Part shown: positions 42,383 through 51,327 of the stretch, piece after piece
How positions within the stretch are numbered: position 1 is the stretch's first letter
Layout: each line of letters begins with the position of its first letter
Assembly (NCBI GenBank): GCA_020310875.1
Contig: CM035441.1
Location: forward strand, 84,356,878-84,420,877
Direction: 5' to 3'
DNA from: Ceratopteris richardii
Taxonomy: Eukaryota; Streptophyta; Polypodiopsida; Polypodiales; Pteridaceae
Length of the DNA stretch: 64,000 bases
Position numbers and translations under genes: made by a program
Notes under the pieces: generated by a model
Databases searched by the model: none
Seen by the model: only the letters and a program-made list of their open reading frames with translations
Told to the model about the DNA's origin: nothing

Positions 42383-42994
42383 TAATACCCCGTGATCTGT
42401 ATGTTTGTACACACTTCCTGCCATGATATGATACTTCTGGGCTTTTACTATCTCCCTATCTTGTGTACTTATTATTGGGTGGTTAGGCCCATATGTCAAT
42501 AATGGCACTAATGGCTTAGCCCACTGAGGTACAACTTCCAAATTAAACAAGTAAGCATCAGGTAAGTCATCTGACACTCCTTGTGGGGCCTCTCCAGATG
42601 TGAGCCTAGAGAGATGGTTTGCTCTCAAATGAGTCCTGCCTTTCCTCACTACTACCTCAAAGTCATATTCCATTAGTAAGAGAAACCATCTTACTAATCT
42701 GCTTGTATTACATGGCTTGTTTACCAGGTACAGTAGAGCTTGGTGATCAGTAAAAAATTTGAACTTATTTGCAAGCAAATAGTGTCTAAACTTTTTAACC
42801 GCGTACACCATGCCTAATCCTTCTCGTTCGGTGGTTGTATAGTTCCATTCAGAAGCATTCAACTGTCTACTGGCATAGGCAATAGGAAGATCAATATTAC
42901 CTTCACCCGTAGGTTGTGCAAGTACACATCCAATAGCATAGTTGGAGGCATCCACATGAACATGGAATGGCTTGTTCCAATCTGGTGTGGTCAA
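42383..42994 (-). CDS. Element B RNase H
   Basis: Minus-strand Ty3/gypsy RNase H: FHVHVDASNYAIGCVLAQ, ASRQLNASEWNYTTTERE, FTDHQALLYLVNK, LLMEYDFEVVVRKG and RADHLSRL-like blocks, then the linker toward integrase. It matches element F residues 180-390 closely. Element C lies at its downstream edge, so the last residues of the open frame come from C. Confidence 0.88.
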
Positions 42995-43015
42995 GATTGG
43001 TGCTGAACATAATCT

Positions 43016-44713
43016 TCATTTAAGCTCATTGAAGGAATTCTCACATTCATCAGTCCACTCAAAGTTAGTCAGAAGTCCATACATGGGCTTTGCAATGACA
43101 GCATGCATGTGAATGAACCGGTGGTAGTAACCACAATGCCTCATGAAAGCCTGTACTTCCTTGACGTTCTTTGGCCTAGGTAGTTCTGTGATGGCTCTCA
43201 CTTTCTCTTCGTCAGTGGATATGCCGTTCTTAGACACTATGTGTCCTAGAATTTTGCCTTGCCTGACCATGAAAACACACTTTTCTGGGTTCAGGCAGAC
43301 TTGATATTCTCTGCATTTATCAAAGATTTGTTTGAGTTCAGGTATATGGGTCTGTCTAATGTTGGAATGAGCGCAAAGATCATCAACATAGACTTCCAAA
43401 TTCTTCCTCAAGAACTCTTTAAACACGTGACACATTAATCTTTGAAATGTAGCAGGTGCATTGGTAAGCCCGAATGGCATTACCCGAAAGGCAAATATGC
43501 CCCACTCTGTGGCAAAAGCCGTCTTATGCTGATCTTCTGGTGCAATGGCTACCTGATTGTAGCCAGAGAATCTATCCAGGAAGTTGTACACTTCCTTGCC
43601 TGCTACCCTTTCTAATAGATGCTCAATAATAGGAAGCGGATAATTGTCTCTAATTGTGGCGGCATTAACTTTTTTAAGGTTAATACATACACGCAATTTT
43701 CCATTCTTCTTGGGCACAACCACAATGGGGGATACCCATTCAGTGTGCTCAATCTCATAGATAAACCCAGCTTCTACCAATCTATCTATCTCCTCCTTGA
43801 TCTTAGCAGCGTAGTTATCATTGTATGTATAGGGCTTCTGCTTAGATGGTATGGCATCTGAGGTCATGGGAATCGTGTGTGAGCATATGTCTGGGTCGAC
43901 ACCTTTCAGGTCCTTGTAGCTCCAAGCGAATACATCTCTGTACTCTCTTAGCAAAGCTACCAACTCTTGCTCTTCTTCTTCCATCAGGTCATGCCCTATG
44001 TAGGTGCATCTTTCTTCTCCCTCTTCTATGGTGACAACTATTTTCTTGGTAGTTTCCTTGCTATCATAGGCCTCTCCTTCTTGTGCCTCACGTTTAGGCA
44101 TTCTTATCATGACTCTCCTATCATCTATCTCATATTTTTTAAAGTTTTCAGGGACCTCAAACAAGGATTCTTCTGCCTCCGAAGTGACTTCCTTCTTCTT
44201 TCTTTTCTTTCCTCCACTCTTAGTGGCTACTTGTGTGGCTAACCTCACATCATTCGTGATTTCTCCGTGTCTCTGGGGGTAAGCTTCAACTTCATAGAAG
44301 TATTCTTCATCTGATGCAAAAGGTGGGTCCATAATGATTGACTCTAAGTCGGAGTCACTTGCATCCTCAAATGTATCAGGGCTAGGTTCGCATTCCTCTA
44401 AAACTGCATCTCCCATGATTGGCTCTATTGAGAAGACTGAAATGTCGTAGCCATCCTCATCACAGTGGGGTGTCCACTGCTCTTCATTGATGGCTACATC
44501 CATTGTTGCTAAAATTTCTGCCCAGCCGTGAGGTTCAAACTCTTCATCGGGAAATACTACAGGTGCATAGGCTGGGTCTTGAATTGATCTATGTGTCTCT
44601 TTCGCACCTTCCTCTTTGGCTTTTTCTCTTTTCTCTTCTTCTACTGCCACTTTGCACATCCATAAGTGGGTGTCTTCATGCATCCATGAGGATCCTGATC
44701 CTATGGAATGCAC
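43016..44713 (-). CDS. Element B linker and reverse transcriptase
   Basis: 565 residues. The first ~240 are an acidic linker (SDLESIIMDPPFASDEEYFY, VPENFKKYEIDDRRVMIRMP). The Ty3/gypsy RT follows: WSYKDLKGVDPDICSHTIP, VVVPKKNGKLRVCINLKK, FSGYNQVAIAPEDQHKTAFA, MPFGLTNAPATFQRLM, and the active site VYVDDLCAHS. The thumb and connection region starts CVFMVRQGKILGHIVS. The sequence resembles non-chromoviral plant RTs. It corresponds to the start of the element F pol. Confidence 0.9.
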   Translation of the reverse strand: MHSIGSGSSWMHEDTHLWMCKVAVEEEKREKAKEEGAKETHRSIQDPAYAPVVFPDEEFEPHGWAEILATMDVAINEEQWTPHCDEDGYDISVFSIEPIMGDAVLEECEPSPDTFEDASDSDLESIIMDPPFASDEEYFYEVEAYPQRHGEITNDVRLATQVATKSGGKKRKKKEVTSEAEESLFEVPENFKKYEIDDRRVMIRMPKREAQEGEAYDSKETTKKIVVTIEEGEERCTYIGHDLMEEEEQELVALLREYRDVFAWSYKDLKGVDPDICSHTIPMTSDAIPSKQKPYTYNDNYAAKIKEEIDRLVEAGFIYEIEHTEWVSPIVVVPKKNGKLRVCINLKKVNAATIRDNYPLPIIEHLLERVAGKEVYNFLDRFSGYNQVAIAPEDQHKTAFATEWGIFAFRVMPFGLTNAPATFQRLMCHVFKEFLRKNLEVYVDDLCAHSNIRQTHIPELKQIFDKCREYQVCLNPEKCVFMVRQGKILGHIVSKNGISTDEEKVRAITELPRPKNVKEVQAFMRHCGYYHRFIHMHAVIAKPMYGLLTNFEWTDECENSFNELK

Positions 44714-44842
44714 TGACTCCGTGTCATCCTTGGCTCTATGGATGGGATTCTATTGAATGGGCGGTACATCTCTATGAGAGTAATCCTTGAGATTGACTTT
44801 GGTTGTAACACCTAAGTGTTGCAAGTATAAAGAATTGGTTCC

Positions 44843-45331
44843 CTAGTCCTGTACTACTTGCAATTGCCGCATAAATGGCCTTCCCAAAATCATCTCGTAG
44901 GCTTGGTTTTTGCTAAAGTCGCATATAGCAAAAGTATGTTCGAACTCAACACCACATGTAGTGAGAGTTATGCCTTCTAGCAATCCCAAGGGCCTCTCAA
45001 TATGGCCATCGGCCATCTGCAATTTCATTCTCATCGGTCGGAGTGCTGGCTTGCCCCAACGCTTCCATAGGGAAGTTATAGCAATTGCAACTCCTGCACC
45101 TGAGTCCAAAATTGCCTTGGTTGTGTATCCCTGATGGGTAACTGGGAGATATGTATTTCCTTCTTCTCCTTCACTCATGTCTCCTATCTTATCCAATGGT
45201 ATTTCAGTCACTATTCTATGAGATTCTACCTGGGAATGCGATTTTGCTATGTCTGGCACTTGTTTGGCTACGTGTTTCCACACTTCTGTCTTAACTTTGA
45301 GTAGCTCTTCTAAAGTGAGATTGCACTGCAC
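44843..45331 (-). CDS. Element B first retropepsin
   Basis: 162 residues with the layout of a Ty3/gypsy protease: GYTTKAILDSGAGVAIA (catalytic D-S/T-G signature), KLQMADGHIERPLG, and MILGRPFMRQLQVV near the end, matching the usual ILGRDFL block. It lies between the zinc-knuckle ORF and RT, the normal gypsy position. The second retropepsin at 29578-30807 is clearly different in sequence. Element A keeps a decayed counterpart near 20900-21270. Confidence 0.85.
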   Translation of the reverse strand: MQCNLTLEELLKVKTEVWKHVAKQVPDIAKSHSQVESHRIVTEIPLDKIGDMSEGEEGNTYLPVTHQGYTTKAILDSGAGVAIAITSLWKRWGKPALRPMRMKLQMADGHIERPLGLLEGITLTTCGVEFEHTFAICDFSKNQAYEMILGRPFMRQLQVVQD

Positions 45332-45349
45332 TTTAGTGTTCTTTACTAC

Positions 45350-46867
45350 CTATGTATTCCTAGGTATGATTGAATCTTCGTTTCTTATCATGACTGTGGG
45401 TGCTCTCAGGCAAGTAGACTTGGTTTCCCATGGGCCTGTGAAATGTGGTAACTCTTGCAAGGAATTAGACTCAAAGTCTAACCTCTCATGAGAGTGGGCA
45501 CTTTCTTGTTCTTCATAAATAGAAGGGATGTCCTGTGGGAACTGATCATGTGCGTCATCCACAAGTTCAATGGGAGGAGGGACTTCACTCTCCTTTGCCC
45601 ACTTCTCTTCTTGAATCTCTCTCAGGAACTCTGGTGAATACCTATTCATAGAAGAAGAGGTGTCTGGTTCAGTGGAGTTAGGCACATAAGCTCCCTGGGG
45701 AGGAATGCTTATTCTATCACTTGCCCTCTCCTTAGCCTGGGAGGTGGCTCCTTTTCCAGACTTTGCAAGTAACCTCTCCAATCTATCCAATAGACCATCA
45801 AAGTGCAATGGTGTTCTGATGGGGTTAGAGCCATTGAACAAGCCACTGGCTTCAAACATGGCTTGCGCCAATTCAACCATTTTAGCACAAAGCTTTGTTC
45901 GCTCTATCTCTAGATCGGCTCTAGGGTAACATTTCTCATGATCTGTTACATTGGGCCCTTCTTGGATTCTGGCCTGATATGCTTTAAGCATCATGTCTAG
46001 ATCTTCAGGAGTGGGATCGGCTAGGACTGATCCTACTCTGGGTGGTGGGTGGGTTAAGGGTGGTGTATTGAAAGGTTGGGGAATGGAAGAAGATGGATTG
46101 GCGGGTAAAGGGAAAGGTGGTGGAGGGGTGGTGTGAGAGTGGTTTTGAGATGCGAGTTCACTTATCTTTGCTTTGGTTTCTCTCAAGCTTTCTTCAAGTT
46201 CGCTCATTTTCTGTGACCATTGTCTTTTCATTCTCTCCCGGCTATCTCTCCATGCTCTTGTCCTTTTCTTGGTTATACTCTTTGTCTCACTAACCTCAGA
46301 ACTCTTTTCCTGCCCTACTCCTTGAGTTTGCTGTAAGGCTTGGGCTCTAGTGACCACATGCACTGGGGATGTGGAACTTATACTTCCCGTAGAGTCTACC
46401 ACTAACCCAATGACATTGATAGGAGTGATTTTAGGCATGTTATTAGGGTTCTTTGGGCAATCTCGTAGGAGATGCTCTTTTCCGCAGTCTTGACAGAAAC
46501 CCTGAATTGTCACTGGTTGGGGTTGTGTAGGGGCAGGCAGTGGACAATCACGTATAAGGTGATCTCCCTGACATCTGAAGCATGGTCCTCTAGGAAATGG
46601 GGGTCGTACCTGCCTAGGTTGAGGTCCAGAGTTGGGGTTTGTGTACATGACATTAGCATACTCAGGCTCCCCACTATTTTCACTTGGGTCCTCATAATAG
46701 TATGACTCGTTATGCTCAGGTGACTGCATGTAGTAAGCCTGTGGGCTATCAATATGTGTGGAGTCAAAACTATGGTCACTTGGATCACTGTCTGATAGCA
46801 ATGGGGTGACTGGGACTATGGCTCTGTTCGGATTTTCTTCAGCAGATGCATATTTCACTGGGATCAC
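45350..46867 (-). CDS. Element B zinc-knuckle and linker ORF
   Basis: 505 residues. Near 95-135 are two knuckles, CFRCQGDHLIRDC and CQDCGKEHLLRDC. Both have the spacing C-x2-C-x3-H-x4-C, one residue shorter than the common CCHC. Later parts have a coiled-coil-like charged stretch (QKMSELEESLRETKAKISEL), a proline-rich segment and a conserved linker also present in element A. This is the nucleic-acid-binding part of gag and the bridge to the protease. Confidence 0.75.
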   Translation of the reverse strand: MIPVKYASAEENPNRAIVPVTPLLSDSDPSDHSFDSTHIDSPQAYYMQSPEHNESYYYEDPSENSGEPEYANVMYTNPNSGPQPRQVRPPFPRGPCFRCQGDHLIRDCPLPAPTQPQPVTIQGFCQDCGKEHLLRDCPKNPNNMPKITPINVIGLVVDSTGSISSTSPVHVVTRAQALQQTQGVGQEKSSEVSETKSITKKRTRAWRDSRERMKRQWSQKMSELEESLRETKAKISELASQNHSHTTPPPPFPLPANPSSSIPQPFNTPPLTHPPPRVGSVLADPTPEDLDMMLKAYQARIQEGPNVTDHEKCYPRADLEIERTKLCAKMVELAQAMFEASGLFNGSNPIRTPLHFDGLLDRLERLLAKSGKGATSQAKERASDRISIPPQGAYVPNSTEPDTSSSMNRYSPEFLREIQEEKWAKESEVPPPIELVDDAHDQFPQDIPSIYEEQESAHSHERLDFESNSLQELPHFTGPWETKSTCLRAPTVMIRNEDSIIPRNT

Positions 46868-46888
46868 ATTGGTTGGAGCAGGGGGTTG

Positions 46889-47866
46889 CTACACTAGGAC
46901 TGGTTGAGGTCTCTGCTGCCCTTGATAAGGTGGTTGATAAGGTTGTTGTGGTTTGTTGTATTGTTGTGGTGGGTACTGATTCTGGTATCTACCCTGTTGT
47001 GGATATGGCTGAGGGTAATTTTGCCTAACAGTTTGTTTGTTATATGGGCAGTCATGTGCAGTGTGGTTGGTGTACCTTCGCTCTATGGTGCAGTACTGGC
47101 TACTACGATTCACTTGGGGTTGGGCCATAATAGGACATACATTTGCCATATGGTCACCTCCACAAGTGTAGCACCGCTTAACTGGGGCAAATCTTGGAAT
47201 TTGTTTGCTAGAGACACCTAGTTTTTGAGCTACCTTCTCTGCAAGTTCCTCAATGGATGTGGACTGACCAGATGTGAGACTACTAGAGCTATCCGAATCC
47301 TTATAGATTTTTGATAGCTCTAACTCCTCGCCTAGATTATCCTCAATGTCTATGCACATGCGCACGCATTCTTCTATAGTTCTGGGGTCCTTCAAATACA
47401 CATATGACCTAAGCTTGGTGCTCAACAAACCATCTAAGAACAAAGCCACTTGCTTGGCTGGTGTGGGTAACTCAGGCATCGGGCACCTCTCTAGGTATTG
47501 CCTAAACCGTCTTCTTGCTAGTCTGACCGTCTCTTGAGGTGTTTGCTTGAAGCTATGAATTAGTGAGGAAGTGTTGTGCCTTATGCCACTCTTAGAAAAC
47601 TCAATGATAAATGCCTCTAGGAGCTGGTCTATGTTTCTGAAATGCCTCTCGTTCAGTGGTTGAAACCACGTAAGGGCAGTGTTCCTAAGGGTTAGACCAA
47701 AAGCATTATATTGTGTGAATAGGTCCTCTACTTGTTCAGCTTTCAAGACTTGCCTAAATTCTGCCACATGGTCATAAGGGTCTCCAGTGCCATCGAAGTA
47801 ATTCTTCATGGTCTTCACCAGTTGAGTTGGCCTCAGGGTCCTAGTGTGTTCTCTCGGCCTTGGCAA
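46889..47866 (-). CDS. gag: Element B gag (retrotransposon gag domain)
   Basis: 325 residues. The gag domain runs across about 10-150: DPYDHVAEFRQVLKAEQVED, LTWFQPLNERHFRNIDQLLE, HNTSSLIHSFKQTPQETVRL and LARRRFRQYLERCPM. One zinc knuckle, CYTCGGDHMANVC, lies near 238, again with the C-x2-C-x3-H-x4-C spacing. The C-terminus is rich in Gln, Tyr and Pro. It would form the particle and bind element RNA. Confidence 0.88.
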   Translation of the reverse strand: MPRPREHTRTLRPTQLVKTMKNYFDGTGDPYDHVAEFRQVLKAEQVEDLFTQYNAFGLTLRNTALTWFQPLNERHFRNIDQLLEAFIIEFSKSGIRHNTSSLIHSFKQTPQETVRLARRRFRQYLERCPMPELPTPAKQVALFLDGLLSTKLRSYVYLKDPRTIEECVRMCIDIEDNLGEELELSKIYKDSDSSSSLTSGQSTSIEELAEKVAQKLGVSSKQIPRFAPVKRCYTCGGDHMANVCPIMAQPQVNRSSQYCTIERRYTNHTAHDCPYNKQTVRQNYPQPYPQQGRYQNQYPPQQYNKPQQPYQPPYQGQQRPQPVLV

Positions 47867-47947
47867 AGGAAAATCATCAGCATTTCTTTGGTTCCTTGGG
47901 TCTCTAAATCTCTCGGTTTCTTCTCTATCCGTCCTTGTTCTCCTTCT

Positions 47948-48745
47948 TTATCTTCCTTGGGGGTTGGCAAAGCTTACTTCAGGTCTATCTCTACTTCGAT
48001 CTCCTTGAGCTCCATGAGCCTGGGAGGTGCCAACTCCTTGGTGACTGTAGGACATATTGGACCGTGGTTGGGGAAAAACAAATTCACCCTTCCATGTGTA
48101 GGCATGTCTGCCATGCTCGGTGACCACGAAGATCCTCTCTGATGTATTGTCTAGGTAGGTTACTTTGCCTGGGCTATCAGGGTCTTTAAACTCATAGATT
48201 GTGAGAGCACTTACTTCCTGAGGCTGGGCATGTTTATACCTCCAAAAAGCCTCATCAATTTCTCGGTTTAAAAGCAAATCTATGCTTTTATTATCCTGTG
48301 GAATCCACTCTGGAGTCATGATTCTGGTCAAGACGGATTTACCACGGGGAGTTCTTGGCTCTCTCTCTAAATTCCCTTGCTCTATATCACCCATGTCGGT
48401 CTCCGCAATCACATTTCCAAACTCATCTGTTCTATCAGGAAGAGTGGTGACTACATATATAGTCCCCTCTTTATCTAGGTATGCTCCATTCTCAAACTTG
48501 ACTACCGAGTGTTCTAGTCCATGGGGTTGATCGAGGTTCTTAATCTGGACCACAGATCTTCTCAGGCCGTCTTCGTAGATGCGAGCACCTAGACGATTAG
48601 TCCTGATGTATTCCAATTGAGTCTTGTAAGGTCCTTCTGGCTTTTCTAGATAAGCTACCCCTGAACTACCTACAGGTCTCTCCATGTTATAGGACATCTC
48701 AGAATCACTTGTTTCTGATCGGGGAGTGTATGGGTAATCACTCAA
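47948..48745 (-). CDS. Element B 5' ORF before gag, unknown role
   Basis: 265 residues beginning MSDYPYTPRSETSDSEMSYN. Blocks include GPYKTQLEYIRTNRLGARIY, VVKFENGAYLDKEGTIYVVT and VTYLDNTSERIFVVTEHGRH. The two 'D-(K/N)-x-x-(T/E)-x-(I/F)-x-VV' stretches look like repeated small beta units. Element A has a homologue split by the B insertion (51100-51327 and 24246-24582). No known domain is recognised. It is probably the N-terminal part of gag. It is found in both families, so it is a lineage feature. Confidence 0.7.
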   Translation of the reverse strand: MSDYPYTPRSETSDSEMSYNMERPVGSSGVAYLEKPEGPYKTQLEYIRTNRLGARIYEDGLRRSVVQIKNLDQPHGLEHSVVKFENGAYLDKEGTIYVVTTLPDRTDEFGNVIAETDMGDIEQGNLEREPRTPRGKSVLTRIMTPEWIPQDNKSIDLLLNREIDEAFWRYKHAQPQEVSALTIYEFKDPDSPGKVTYLDNTSERIFVVTEHGRHAYTWKGEFVFPQPRSNMSYSHQGVGTSQAHGAQGDRSRDRPEVSFANPQGR

Positions 48746-50488
48746 CTGCTGGGCCCAAGACCTAGCAGTGTGATTGACACTAGCTTCAGAAGATCTGAGG
48801 CTTTATCTATCTCGGCCTAAGTGTCTGCCTGACCTGAAGTTCATATCCCTTGTTTATCTACCCCCTTGGTCCCAAGTACACCCTCGTTGCAGGTGAATTT
48901 GTACCAATCACTTTGTTCTTTTTAGTTGATTAATATGTTAAGCACTTGTTCAAGATCACGTCGTCAGGAATATTTAAGTGAAGTTCGTACTTGATAAGTG
49001 ATCGATTCGAGTTTACTTTTGTCCCTTAGGGTTTTTGCACTTAAGACTTACTTAATGCTTGCACTTAGTTGATTAGTTCTCTTGGACTTGATTCGTGCCT
49101 AACGTTGCCCTAATTAATTACCACACCTAAGTCGTACTTAGCCTAGGCTAGGAATTGACAAAGGAGGGTTGAGAGAAATTCCAACCTCAATCCTCTGGTT
49201 GCTCAGACTGCTGCACAAGCCCAAGAAGCCTTCTCCCAAGCTTGATACACACCCTTGCTAGCTTGCCTTGGAATGCCTTGCTTGCACACAATGTTCCTGC
49301 AAAAGTTCTCAAGTTAATATAGCTCCTTTACCACAATGGATTGACTGGCACACATCAGCATTATAGGCCCCCCTTGGAGTAACTCATTGTACCCCCAAAA
49401 TCTTATGACCACCTAATTCTACCAAATGGCCAACTTAAAAATACATATTCTAAAACTCCACGTAGGATTCTCAACAAGCTTTCCAACGAGACCAAAATCT
49501 CATCAATCGGAGTTCGTATGGTGAAGTTATGACCATTCAGGCACTTAGGGGTCAAAACAGGCTCTCAGGGTTCAGGAAATTCCTCCCTGGTTTCTAGGTC
49601 TTTTGCCCACTCCTAAGGCTCTAATGTTATCCCAATGTGTCCAAAATTAAGCCCAAATATACCTCAATTCACTCAATTAATTCACTCTAAAATTTTATGC
49701 GTTAAGCCCATGTATCGCGATAGGTCGGGTCGAGGTGTCGCGATAGGTCGAGGTGTCGCGATACTTGGGAGTGTCGCGATAGGTCAAGGTGTCATGATAC
49801 TTGGGAGTGTCGCGATACTTGGGAGTGTCGTGATAGGTCGAGGTGTCGCGATACCTAGGAGTGTCGCGATAGGTCGAGGTGTCGCGATACCTGGGAGTGT
49901 CGCGATAGGTCGAGGTGTCGCGATACCTGGGAGTGTCGCGATAGGTCAAGGTGTCGCGATACTTGGGAGTGTCGCGATACCTGGGAGTGTCGTGATACCT
50001 GGGAGTGTCGCGATACCTCGAGGTGTCGCGATAGGTCGGGATATGGTGAATTTTTCTATTCAGTCTAGTGATCCTAGGAGCTCTAGGGCTGCGCAGTGTC
50101 GTGGTGCACTCAGAATCGTGATTGGGGCAACTTTTCGATGTGTCACGATAGCTCGAGCTCGACACCTCGGAGTTTGCGCAGACAGAATCCGTACCTGCTG
50201 AGCTTGCTGGAGATGATGATGAAGCTGAAACCTGCAAGAAACATGCAAAAACACACACAAACAAGAACACACACTCGCTCTCTCTCAAACTCGCACAAAG
50301 CAAATGAGGGAAATGATTTGGAAGTGGGAATATAAGGTGGAGAAGGAGATGAGGATGGAGATGAAGATGGAGATGGAGATGGAGATGGAGATGGAGATGG
50401 AGAAAAATCAGAAATTTACCTACTACTTACCATTCCAACGCGTCCTCTCTACGTCTTACCATCACACGCTCGTCCTCAAAGCTTGAAT
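48746..50488 (-). other. Element B leader with palindromic tandem array
   Basis: Untranslated leader between primer-binding site and the 5' ORF. At about 49715-50045 there are roughly twenty copies of GTGTCGCGATA plus a short spacer (AGGTCGAG or CTTGGGA), with a two-copy period near 36 bp. At 50341-50403 there is a GGAGAT microsatellite. The 202-residue minus frame through the array is a translation of the repeat, not a likely protein. Nothing else is recognised. Confidence 0.8.
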
Positions 50489-50505
50489 CCCCGGCAACGG
50501 CGCCA
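50489..50505 (-). other. Element B primer-binding site (tRNA-Asp)
   Basis: The minus strand reads TGGCGCCGTTGCCGGGG, the exact complement of the plant tRNA-Asp 3' end, eight bases after the LTR. Confidence 0.9.
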
Positions 50506-50513
50506 AAATTTGG

Positions 50514-51094
50514 TGTAGCTCAGTGATGAGTAGCACCTCCTTTAATGTCAATCCGGGAAGACATGAGGATGGTATGAAGACCTCGAGCAAGTGAAGGCAC
50601 AAATGTGTGAGTGAGAAGCACACCAACATGCACACACATACACACACACGCGCACACACAGCAAGAACAAAGAGAGTAGGACAATGGAATCACTTCTATT
50701 ACCAACAAGTTCTCATACAAGCTCAAAACTACAAGAAGCTCCCCAAAAATGAGCTCTCTAGCTCTATTTATAGTTTTTTGACTAGCTTTGGCCCTGTCCA
50801 GACTTAGTGTCCGGCCTAGTTAAAAATTAGGTTCTAGGGCTTATTTGAGGGCTCAAACGAGATCTAAAAAATATGAAAATTGGCAGGCAACTACTGCTAA
50901 GGCTCCCCAAGCTCGAGGACTCCTCTGCTTGTACAAAATGGAGCTACAAAAAGATGAAACGGTATTTACAAGGGTTTCTAGTGATGAGAATCACTTTTAA
51001 AATGATGTAAGGTTTGAAAAAAATTTAATAGGTTGCCTTAGTGCTAGATCCGCATACATGCCCATACTTGGCTTCTTCCCATATGATGCCAACA
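50514..51094 (-). repeat. Element B 5' LTR
   Basis: 581 bp, about 98% like 24588-25166. TATAAATAGAGC on the minus strand (about 50761-50772) is the probable TATA box. Confidence 0.92.
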
Positions 51095-51099
51095 TCGAG

Positions 51100-51327
51100 G
51101 TAGATGGGTATTCCTTGTAGGTTAGTGGACACATATTGTAGGGAGGTCCGATATTCTCCTTCTATAGTAGACATAAAGCCTACCCTAGGTATTGAACTAT
51201 GCATGTCCTCAAACGCCATGGGTATTTTCTCCTCAGAGTCATTGGAAGTGTTAGAGTAGATAGAGTGATGGCTTGGTTGGACTGCACTTCCAGTAGAAGA
51301 TATGACACTTCTTCGGTTGCGTAACAC
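51100..51327 (-). pseudogene. Element A 5' ORF, N-terminal part
   Basis: Begins MLRNRRSVISSTGSAVQPSH and shows VGFMSTIEGEYRTSLQYVST, parallel to GPYKTQLEYIRTNRLG in the element B 5' ORF. The counterpart downstream of element B starts at 24582. TCGAG flanks B on both sides, which proves the insertion point. The last residues of the longer open frame (below 51095) come from the B LTR. Confidence 0.75.

Larger units (their letters stand above)
24588..51094 (-). mobile_element. Element B: Ty3/gypsy retrotransposon with two retropepsins and giant 3' ORF
   Basis: LTRs at 24588-25166 and 50514-51094 are about 98% alike by eye. TCGAG flanks both ends (24583-24587 and 51095-51099), a clean 5-bp target duplication inside the gag of element A. 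The primer-binding site is tRNA-Asp and the purine tract is at 25167-25177. In transcription order the parts are: palindromic leader, 5' ORF, gag, zinc-knuckle ORF, retropepsin 1, RT, RNase H, integrase with two H2C2 modules, retropepsin 2, giant ORF. Copia element C sits inside the integrase segment. Without C and D the element would be about 16.5 kb. Its coding part is broken at several points. Confidence 0.92.

Noticed and set aside
50060-50272. Possible host gene in the B leader flank (CVFLHVSC-like peptide)
   Set aside because: It overlaps the retroelement leader, differs among frames and has no homologous domain that I can recognise.
49635-50303. Frames of 188 and 202 residues with YRDTP or VAIGRG repeats in the B leader
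   Set aside because: The peptide repeats mirror the DNA array and have no support outside it. The region is an untranslated leader.
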